Shown here: piece after piece, positions 24,457 through 31,053 of the stretch
Layout: the number at the start of each line of letters is the position of its first letter
Position numbering within the stretch: the stretch's first letter is position 1
From: JAYPUA01 sp038133845
Lineage (GTDB): Bacteria; SAR324; NAC60-12
Assembly (NCBI GenBank): GCA_038133845.1
Contig: JAYPUA010000005.1
Location: 1 to 64,000, forward strand
Direction: 5' to 3'
DNA: 64,000 nt
Made by a program: the position numbers and the translations under genes
The notes under the pieces: generated by a model
The model's input: only the letters and a program-made list of their open reading frames with translations
The model's database searches: none
What the model was told of the DNA's origin: nothing

Positions 24457-25680
24457 TCAGCGCAGGCGCTGGAGCGCATCCTCAAACATCGAGTTCCCGG
24501 AATCTTTGGCCAAAGCCTCTTCATAGGCTCCTCGAGCCAAGTTCCGCTGTCCCGTTGCCTCGTAGGCCAAGCCCAGGTTGTACCAGTCTTCTGCAGACTT
24601 GCTCCCGAGCCCTTGAATACGGGCGATGGCCTCTTCATAGGCATTGCCTCGGATCAGGGTCGCTGCCGCAGCATCTCCGTCCAGAACCTCCAACGTTGTG
24701 GCCTCCTCAGAGGGGCTGATCTGCTGGACGTACCTCTGGGCGACCTGATTGACCATCCGGGTGCGTATGGCCAGAGCGCTGAGGGCAACTCGTGAGTGCT
24801 GCTTGAGGTGGTAGCCTCGCGAGAGGTACTCTGCCGGGTCGCTGATGGCCAACTGCGCTCGGTTCACTCCAGAGGAGAGCCCGGATGAAGAGGCCTCGTC
24901 TTGCTGGAAGCCTTGCTGGATCGCGAGCACGGCCTTTCCGGGCAGGTGCGAGGTGTCGTTGCGTCCCCCCCACTTCCGGGCATAGTAGGTCAGGAGTGGC
25001 TCACTGACGGCAAGTTCTTCCCCGTTGCTCTTGCGGATCAGGCGAAACTGCACCTCAAGCGCGGCGAGGTGTTCCACGTAAGGCACCGGAAGTTCCTTGC
25101 CCGCTCCTGCGGACTCCACAGCGACACTCCCGGCTGTTGCCAATAGCTGCTGTTCCAGAGAGACACCCTTGTTCTGGATCATGGCCAGGAAGTTGTTCGG
25201 CTCGTTGCTCTCGAAGCGGTTTTCAGAGAACCTGATGGTTGCCTCCAGAATGCCCACTCGCGCCTCATCCGGAATGGAGCCTGTGAAGCCTTCCGCCTTG
25301 CCGGACGTGTTGATTAGCCCGTAAGGCGCGTTCAGAGAAAGTTGGTGGACCACTGCCGCTCGGACCAACTCGAGGATCTCCTCGCCGCCTGAGAAACGCT
25401 CTTCGGAGCGAAACCCCGAGATGCTGGGAGAGAGCCCCTTCTTTGCGCCAGAAGAAAAGCTGAACCCTCCGGAGGTGGCATCCGGTACGGGGATGTCCCC
25501 GGAAGCAAGACGGAAGGAGCCTATTGCGAGATGATCGATCTGCTCCTGCACCGGGACTTTTGCAGGGCGCTGGACTTGGAAGGTGACAGGAGGCGTGCAG
25601 GCTCCAGCCAGAATCAATACGGCAAAGATCGCCAGTATCCGGAGGGGAGCCCGATCAGAGAAGTGAGTGTGAAGCGTCAT
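24457..25680 (-). CDS. Lipoprotein of the tandem VQRPA/TPR set (third gene)
   Basis: 407 aa from the ATG at 25680; the frame is open upstream but that portion lies inside the preceding gene. The signal ends in the lipobox LAGAC (C28, followed by Thr, so outer-membrane sorting is expected). Just after it comes FQVQRPAKVPV, the motif shared by all three genes. The middle domain (about 60-300) is soluble and not recognised. The C-terminal 70 residues form a TPR-like pair (SAEDWYNLGLAYEATGQRNLARGAYEEAL). It starts 5 bases after the second gene's stop and ends before a strong hairpin. Function unknown. Confidence 0.75.
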   Translation of the reverse strand: MTLHTHFSDRAPLRILAIFAVLILAGACTPPVTFQVQRPAKVPVQEQIDHLAIGSFRLASGDIPVPDATSGGFSFSSGAKKGLSPSISGFRSEERFSGGEEILELVRAAVVHQLSLNAPYGLINTSGKAEGFTGSIPDEARVGILEATIRFSENRFESNEPNNFLAMIQNKGVSLEQQLLATAGSVAVESAGAGKELPVPYVEHLAALEVQFRLIRKSNGEELAVSEPLLTYYARKWGGRNDTSHLPGKAVLAIQQGFQQDEASSSGLSSGVNRAQLAISDPAEYLSRGYHLKQHSRVALSALAIRTRMVNQVAQRYVQQISPSEEATTLEVLDGDAAAATLIRGNAYEEAIARIQGLGSKSAEDWYNLGLAYEATGQRNLARGAYEEALAKDSGNSMFEDALQRLR

Positions 25681-25685
25681 GAGTT

Positions 25686-26831
25686 TTACCGAGACTGAAG
25701 TTGTTGGCGCAGCTGGGGAAACTCCCGCTGGAGTCGCTCTAGACGCCCAAGGGCCTGGGCATACATCAGGTTCTCCTGATCTTGCCGCCAGGCATCTCGA
25801 TAGAAGTTGCGGGCGATTCCGTAATCGCCGATGGCCTCGAAGCACAACCCCAAGTGATACAGGTCGTCAAGGTTTGCGTTACTGGCCGTGATTTGCTGGA
25901 GTCGTTCGATTGCCGTGTTCCAGGCTTCAGACTGCATGAGGACCTTGGCGGTCTCGTCACCTCCGGCAGCCAGGCGAGTGGGCACTTGTGTCCGGGTGAC
26001 AGCGACCCGTTTGACGAACTGGGCCGCAATCGAGGAGGCCAGGTCTGCGACGACCTGATCAAAGCTCGGAAGCACCTCGTCCGGGAGCCCCAAGGTTTCG
26101 GGCTCTGGGGGGGAGGCACTCATCGCGGCAAACTGCTGGAGCCCCTGAGCGGCACCTTCCAGGAATCCGGCAGGTGACCCACCGATTCGGTGGGCGTAAG
26201 TCCGTGAGTCCAAGGTGGAGGCAACAACTCGAGTGGGTGCAAGTTGAGTCAACTTCAGCTCTAGGGCGAGGGAGCCGTGAACAGCCTTGTAGGGCCACCA
26301 GATGACCTCCTCGATGCTCAGGTTCATTCCTCCAACGCCATTCCTCCGGGGGGGCAGGAAGTAGTCCAGTGATTCCTTGGAGAGATCAACTCCGTCGGTC
26401 CGCTGAACCTCCAGCCAGATCCTGCCGTTGAGCACGGCATCGACTCCTTGAGGTGTGTAACCTTCTGCGGAGACCAACTGCTGCAGGGCCTCATCGCTCT
26501 CCAAGGCCGTGAATTCATCGGTAAAGACCACCTGGAAGTAAGGCGTCTCGGTCAGCAGGTTGATGACTTGCGCACGAACCGCTCGGGCCACGGTAGCCTG
26601 TTGTGCCGGAGTGAGGGCCATCTGCTGCGATTCCCAGCGGCCCTCACGCTCATGAGTGACCCAACTTCGGAGCGTCTCCACCTGGAAGCTGCCTACCGCC
26701 ACATTGCGGATTTGCGAGGTGTCGATCTCAGCCGGGCGCTGAACGGTCAAGGAAGTCTTCGGAGCACATCCGATCAGCAGGGCAAGGGTGAGCCCCAGCA
26801 TGCTGGAGAAGAAGAAGTGTTTCATGGTCAC
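25686..26831 (-). CDS. Lipoprotein of the tandem VQRPA/TPR set (second gene)
   Basis: 381 aa from a GTG at 26831 that overlaps the preceding stop (GTGA); the ATG at 26825 is an alternative. Lipobox LLIGC (C20 from the ATG, +2 Ala). The shared LTVQRPAEIDTSQIRNVAVGSF follows. The central domain includes LLTETPYFQVVFTDEF and VLNGRIWLEVQ, wording that recalls CsgG/LpoB-like periplasmic folds but too weakly to assign. TPR-like helices sit near the C-terminus (LDDLYHLGLCFEAIGDYGIARNFY). Similar in length and order to its neighbours, so the three probably arose by duplication. Confidence 0.75.
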   Translation of the reverse strand: MTMKHFFFSSMLGLTLALLIGCAPKTSLTVQRPAEIDTSQIRNVAVGSFQVETLRSWVTHEREGRWESQQMALTPAQQATVARAVRAQVINLLTETPYFQVVFTDEFTALESDEALQQLVSAEGYTPQGVDAVLNGRIWLEVQRTDGVDLSKESLDYFLPPRRNGVGGMNLSIEEVIWWPYKAVHGSLALELKLTQLAPTRVVASTLDSRTYAHRIGGSPAGFLEGAAQGLQQFAAMSASPPEPETLGLPDEVLPSFDQVVADLASSIAAQFVKRVAVTRTQVPTRLAAGGDETAKVLMQSEAWNTAIERLQQITASNANLDDLYHLGLCFEAIGDYGIARNFYRDAWRQDQENLMYAQALGRLERLQREFPQLRQQLQSR

Positions 26832-28090
26832 CGGCTTGCTGAGAGTTGCTGGTCCAGACGCCGGGCCTCATCGAGTACCCGCTCCACACGGCCGATTCCC
26901 TGGGCGAAGAGCAGGTTCCCGGAGTCGCGTCGCAAGGCCTCCTGATAGAAGCGGCGTGCGTCCTCATAATCTTCAATGACCGCAGCGCTCGCTTCGTAGG
27001 CCAGTCCCAGGTTGTACCAGTCTGCGGCTGCCCGTTGGTTGGCAGAGATCTTGTTTAGGCGGTTTCGTGCTGCAAGAGCCCGCCCCTGACCGAGCGCGTT
27101 GGCGGCCTCGGAGTCTCCTCCGGAGGCCACCTCGGCCTGGACGGTGACCTTGTAAGGTGAGACGGTACGGACAAAGGAGCGCAAGGCCTGCTGAATCAGC
27201 TCCGTCACGAGTTGTTCTCGCTGTGAACCCGGGAAGTCGCCAGGTTCCGGAAGGGGCAGGCGCGGTTGGTTGTAAAATACCGCCCGAGGTTTGGAGCCTT
27301 CTGCCAGCGGAGCCGGGTTGGGAAACACCGGGGCATTCATGGAGGCCAGCAGCCCCCCCAACGTCAAGGCGATCAGGTGGGTCTCCTCAACATGCCGGAA
27401 GGTCTTGGGATCGATGACCTGACGTCCATAACTGGAGGCGTCAGCGCGAATGGCCAAGGTCTCGCGGGTTTTCCCGGCAGTGGTGAAGCTCAGGTTGACC
27501 TGGGCAAAGAGCGAGAGGTTGCGGTACTCATAAGCCCGGACCACCTGATTCTTGGGGGGAAGTCCTCCGGCTCCGGCAAGAGCCAACGCTGCCCCCAGTG
27601 CCCCTTCGACCACATCGCCTTTCAGGCTTCCCCGTCGGCAGACCCCGATCAGCTGATCTGCGGTGATCACCTCCTCTGCTGCGGCTGCCCCGACGATTGA
27701 GGAAACCCGCCCAGCAATTCCGCGGGTGCAGGTCGCAATGTCCGTGAACTGTCCGGAATCGACCTCACCGCTGCTGAGGATCTCTCCTTGGATGATCGCC
27801 ACGGACTCCTGTTCCGGGTTGAAGGCCCCTTCATTCAGCGTGCTCACCACCTGCGCCTCAAAGCGCCCGAGTTGGTTGAGCCTCTGGGCCAGGGCCTGGA
27901 GAACCTGGGCTTTGAGCCCCAGCTGATCTTGAGAGGAGCGGATCAGGTCTTCCCGGATGAAGACCTTGCGGACTTCTCGGGGAACCGTCAGACGTGCCGG
28001 GCGCTGGACTTCAAACTCCGCAAGTGGCGGGGAGCATCCGGCGATCAACAGCAGCACAATCCATGAGGAGGTAAACAGGGTCCGTATCAT
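26828..28090 (-). CDS. Lipoprotein of the tandem VQRPA/TPR set (first gene)
   Basis: 420 aa. Signal ends in LLIAGC (C19, +2 Ser). The mature N-terminus carries FEVQRPARLTVPREVRKVFI. The middle contains an Ala/Gly-rich stretch (VEGALGAALALAGAGGLP, about 165-185) found in neither neighbour. A TPR-like region closes the protein (AAADWYNLGLAYEAS; DARRFYQEALRRDSGN). This is the promoter-proximal member of a three-gene minus-strand operon. About 150 bases separate it from the small zinc-ribbon gene upstream; TAAAAT occurs there as a possible -10 with only a weak -35. Outer-membrane location is expected. Confidence 0.75.
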   Translation of the reverse strand: MIRTLFTSSWIVLLLIAGCSPPLAEFEVQRPARLTVPREVRKVFIREDLIRSSQDQLGLKAQVLQALAQRLNQLGRFEAQVVSTLNEGAFNPEQESVAIIQGEILSSGEVDSGQFTDIATCTRGIAGRVSSIVGAAAAEEVITADQLIGVCRRGSLKGDVVEGALGAALALAGAGGLPPKNQVVRAYEYRNLSLFAQVNLSFTTAGKTRETLAIRADASSYGRQVIDPKTFRHVEETHLIALTLGGLLASMNAPVFPNPAPLAEGSKPRAVFYNQPRLPLPEPGDFPGSQREQLVTELIQQALRSFVRTVSPYKVTVQAEVASGGDSEAANALGQGRALAARNRLNKISANQRAAADWYNLGLAYEASAAVIEDYEDARRFYQEALRRDSGNLLFAQGIGRVERVLDEARRLDQQLSASR

Positions 28091-28239
28091 GGCTACAGTA
28101 TGGATTTTAAGTTGAAAGCGCTAACCGGGAAATTCCAGATTAGGACATCGAGGAGAAGAAGCAAGGGAGGAAAACTCTCCGGGGTGCTCTTTGACAGGAA
28201 AGTTTGGAGAGCGAGAACATTTGGGGAGGAGGCTTCCGG

Positions 28240-28470
28240 CTAGTGGCGGTTGCGGTGGTTGAGAAGCACATCCTCAAAAAGCCGCCGAATTCGAGGCTCA
28301 TAGAGCCTCCAGAGGTCTTCTCCCAACTCGGTCAACAGGTGCCCGTAGCCTTCGCAGGTGGGGCACTTGCCGTTGTAGTTGGGGTGCCACTCGCCAACGG
28401 ATTCGTAACCGGCAGATTCTCCGGTTCCGTTGCACTGCGGACAATTTTTCATCAAATCGGCAATCAGCAT
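28240..28470 (-). CDS. Small DnaJ-type zinc-ribbon protein
   Basis: 76 aa from the ATG at 28470; a start at 28452 (MKNCPQC) or one further upstream at 28563 is possible. Two CxxCxGxG-like knuckles are visible: CPQCNGTGES near the N-terminus and CPTCEGYGHL about 30 residues later. These are the repeat type that forms the zinc-binding hairpins of DnaJ, and they are also found alone in small metal- or protein-binding proteins. The C-terminal third is a charged helix (LYEPRIRRLFEDVLLNHR). It is divergent from dcd and shares a 115-base control region with it. Function unknown. Confidence 0.7.
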   Translation of the reverse strand: MLIADLMKNCPQCNGTGESAGYESVGEWHPNYNGKCPTCEGYGHLLTELGEDLWRLYEPRIRRLFEDVLLNHRNRH

Positions 28471-28585
28471 GTACAAATCTTGAATGACGAAAACAGACCC
28501 GGATGGGGACCTCCGGAGGAAACGAGAGCCGCTCCCGTTTCCCGGGAGAAATTCGCAAATCATGCCAACTCAAAGGAGCAACTTC

Positions 28586-29110
28586 ATGATCATCCCAGAT
28601 GTAGGGCTGTGGCAGCTGGTGGAGCAGGGGCATCTTCCCGAGGGCCTGAAGATCGGACCTTCCAGCGTCGACCTGACCTTGTCGAACTCCTTCAGCTGGC
28701 CAGATCCCCAAACAGAGGAGATCGTCCTGGGGGAGCCGGTTCGGCATCAGTCGGTGAGTACCGACCGGTTCGTGCTGAGGCCACATCACTTTGTTTTGGC
28801 AAGTACTTCGGAGACGATCAGCGTCCCGGAGCACATGGCGGCCTATGTGGAGGGGCGCTCAAGCATCGGACGTCTAGGGCTGCAGGTACAGAATGCGGGC
28901 TTCATCGACGCTGGGTTCCGAGGACAGATCACCTTGGAGCTGGCCAACCAGTCGGAGTTCCCCATTGTGCTCACTCCGGGAACCCGAATCTGCCAGATCG
29001 TCTTTGTCCAGATGGCAGAGCCGGCCGAGCAACCCTATTCCGGGAAGTACGGAGGACAGACGGGGGCGACTCCCAGCCGTCTGGAGGAGGATCCGGAGTT
29101 CCAAGCCTGA
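28586..29110 (+). CDS. dcd: dCTP deaminase (or bifunctional dCTP deaminase/dUTPase)
   Basis: 174 aa from the ATG at 28586, set by AAAGGAG 7 bases upstream. Converts dCTP to dUTP, feeding dTMP synthesis. Motifs: LKIGPSSVDLTLSN, VEGRSSIGRLGLQVQNAG (substrate Arg/Ser), FIDAGFRGQITLELAN (catalytic Glu in TLEL), RICQIVFVQM, and the C-terminal lid GKYGGQTGATPSR. Length is on the short side of the family, as for stand-alone Dcd. The sequence alone does not settle whether it also hydrolyses dUTP. Confidence 0.93.
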   Translation: MIIPDVGLWQLVEQGHLPEGLKIGPSSVDLTLSNSFSWPDPQTEEIVLGEPVRHQSVSTDRFVLRPHHFVLASTSETISVPEHMAAYVEGRSSIGRLGLQVQNAGFIDAGFRGQITLELANQSEFPIVLTPGTRICQIVFVQMAEPAEQPYSGKYGGQTGATPSRLEEDPEFQA

Positions 29111-29156
29111 GGCGGCTCCGAGCGAAACAGGCCTGATTGGCGCGGCCGATCACAGA

Positions 29157-29181
29157 CACTGGCCAAAACGATTGGTCAGTG
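29157..29181 (+). other. Inverted repeat downstream of dcd
   Basis: CACTGGCCAA pairs with TTGGTCAGTG across a 5-base loop, nine of ten positions matching and the tenth a G-U in RNA. It lies 46 bases after the dcd stop and may be its transcript end or a binding site ahead of leuA. No T-run follows. Confidence 0.4.
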
Positions 29182-29219
29182 CCAAGGAAATCCACTAAGC
29201 TTGAGCTGGCAAACGTAGA

Positions 29220-29319
29220 GGAACGGTCGTTCCGGACTCCATGTTGCTTGATCATCAAGCTGAAAGTGTTAGACTTTCAGTCTTCCCCGAAAGGGGTCAC
29301 GTGCACCGGAAAGCGGTGC
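29220..29319 (+). promoter_or_regulatory. Hairpin-rich leader upstream of leuA
   Basis: Five closely packed inverted repeats occupy about 100 bases that end 27 bases before leuA: GGAACG/CGTTCC (29220-29233), GCTTGAT-C-ATCAAGC (29246-29260), CTGAAAGT/ACTTTCAG (29260-29280), CCCC-GAAA-GGGG with a GNRA loop (29285-29296), and GCACCG/CGGTGC (29303-29319). They could be a folded regulatory RNA leader or, for the first two or three, DNA operators. I find no leucine-rich leader peptide and no recognisable T-box. Confidence 0.5.
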
Positions 29320-29346
29320 TTCTTCACACTTGGCAAGAGGTTCCAG

Positions 29347-30900
29347 ATGGAAACGATCCGTATATTTGACACCACGCTTCGCGATGGCGAACAGGCTCCA
29401 GGATTTTCCATGTCGGCTGGTGAAAAGCTAGCCCTTGCCAAACAGCTAGAGCGCCTAGGCGTGGATGTGATCGAGGCGGGCTTTGCGGCTTCGTCTCCCG
29501 GAGACTTTGAGAGCGTGCGTTCAATCGCCTGCGAACTGAAGCGTGCGACCGTGATGTCTCTGTGCCGAGCCTCCCGGGATGACATTGACAAAGGGGTTGA
29601 GGCCTTGAAGGAGGCCAAAAACTGGGGCATCCACACTTTTATTTCAACCAGTCCTCTGCACATGAAGTACAAGTTGCAGATGGATCCCGAAGATGTGCTG
29701 AAAGCGGCGGTGGACGCGGTCGCCTATGCCAAAAAATTTACGGATAACGTCGAGTTCAGTACGGAAGACGCGACTCGCAGTGAACCGGAATTTTTGATCC
29801 GGGTGCTCTCTGAGGCTGTCCGGGCGGGTGCCGTGACTCTCAATATTCCGGACACTGTTGGCTACACCACTCCAGGCGAGTTCTTCGAGCTGATCACCCG
29901 CTTGAAGAACGAAGTTTACAACTCCGATCAGGTGGTTTTCTCCGTGCACTGTCACAATGACCTTGGCTTGGGCGTTGCGAACTCGCTGTCCGCCATGCAA
30001 GCCGGGGCTCGTCAGGTGGAGTGTACGATCAACGGCATTGGCGAGCGAGCAGGCAATGCCTCGATGGAGGAACTGGTGATGGCGCTGAAGACGCGCCAGC
30101 AGATCTATAATTTTGACACCAACATCGTGACCGAGCAGCTCTACCCGACGAGTAAACTCCTGCAGCAGATCACCGGTGTCGGCGTGCAGCCAAACAAGGC
30201 GATTGTCGGGGCAAATGCGTTTGCGCATGAAGCCGGAATTCACCAGCACGGCGTGCTGAAGAACGCGCTGACCTACGAGATCATGACCCCTCAGTCGGTC
30301 GGGATCAAGGCCAGCAACCTTGTGCTTGGGAAGCACTCCGGACGGCATGCGCTCTCGGATCGAATCCGCGACCTGGGCTACGAACTCAACGATGTGGAAC
30401 TGAACCAGGTCTTCAAGGAGTTCAAACGTCTGGCCGACGTGAAGAAGCAGGTCTTTGACGAGGACCTTGAGGCGCTGGTGACCCACGGGCTCCGCAAGCA
30501 CACGGACCGCTATGTGTTGGAGCATATGACGGTCACCTCCGGAACGGAGGCGGTCCCCACAGCCACGGTGGTCATGCGCGTTGACGGTGACTTGCGCAAG
30601 AAGGCCGGCTTTGGAGACGGCCCGGTCGATTCCGCTCTGAACACAATTAAGGACCTGACAGGCATTCAGTGCCGGCTGACGTCCTATGTGGTCAAGGCCA
30701 TCACCGGAGGAACCGACGCACAAGGCGAGGTGAGCATTGGCGTGGACCGTGACGGGCTGCAAGTCGTCGGACGGGGAGCCCACACCGACATCGTCATTGC
30801 CAGCGCGATGGCCTTCATCAACGCGTTGAACCGCCTGGATGCACGCGTTGGGGCCATCAGCCACATGGAACCGGTCCGGAGCGCCTTGGGCGGCGTCTGA
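29347..30900 (+). CDS. leuA: 2-isopropylmalate synthase
   Basis: 517 aa from the ATG at 29347 (weak AAGAGG 7 bases upstream); an open in-frame extension back to 29137 is rejected because it lies in the hairpin leader. First committed step of leucine synthesis, condensing acetyl-CoA with 2-ketoisovalerate. TIM-barrel motifs: IFDTTLRDGEQAPGFSMS (metal Asp), VIEAGFAASSPGDF, SVHCHNDLGLGVANSL (metal His pair), NGIGERAGNASMEELVM. The linker GKHSGRHAL follows, then the C-terminal leucine-sensing LeuA dimer domain (from about 395). The presence of that regulatory domain predicts feedback inhibition by leucine. Confidence 0.95.
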   Translation: METIRIFDTTLRDGEQAPGFSMSAGEKLALAKQLERLGVDVIEAGFAASSPGDFESVRSIACELKRATVMSLCRASRDDIDKGVEALKEAKNWGIHTFISTSPLHMKYKLQMDPEDVLKAAVDAVAYAKKFTDNVEFSTEDATRSEPEFLIRVLSEAVRAGAVTLNIPDTVGYTTPGEFFELITRLKNEVYNSDQVVFSVHCHNDLGLGVANSLSAMQAGARQVECTINGIGERAGNASMEELVMALKTRQQIYNFDTNIVTEQLYPTSKLLQQITGVGVQPNKAIVGANAFAHEAGIHQHGVLKNALTYEIMTPQSVGIKASNLVLGKHSGRHALSDRIRDLGYELNDVELNQVFKEFKRLADVKKQVFDEDLEALVTHGLRKHTDRYVLEHMTVTSGTEAVPTATVVMRVDGDLRKKAGFGDGPVDSALNTIKDLTGIQCRLTSYVVKAITGGTDAQGEVSIGVDRDGLQVVGRGAHTDIVIASAMAFINALNRLDARVGAISHMEPVRSALGGV

Positions 30901-30934
30901 CCTCCGACCCTCTCTCTCAGCACCCTTCCCCTTC

Positions 30935-30957
30935 AAGGCGGTTTCGACCGCCTTTTT
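30935..30957 (+). terminator. Intrinsic terminator after leuA
   Basis: Perfect 8-bp stem AAGGCGGT/ACCGCCTT closed by a TTCG tetraloop, running into TTTTT. This is the clearest rho-independent terminator in the window. It lies 35 bases after leuA and separates it from leuS. Confidence 0.9.
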
Positions 30958-31053
30958 CCATTGCGCTCTGAGCAGAGCAGCGCTACATTGTTCAGTTTCT
31001 GTTTTCTTCACTCGAACGCCCGAATTGTGGCCTTTTAGCGCCTGCAGAGCCCC

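Noticed and set aside
29137..29346. In-frame 70-codon extension of leuA
   Set aside because: The extension covers the inverted-repeat region, does not match LeuA N-termini, and the family start (METIRIFDTTLRDGEQ) fits the ATG at 29347.
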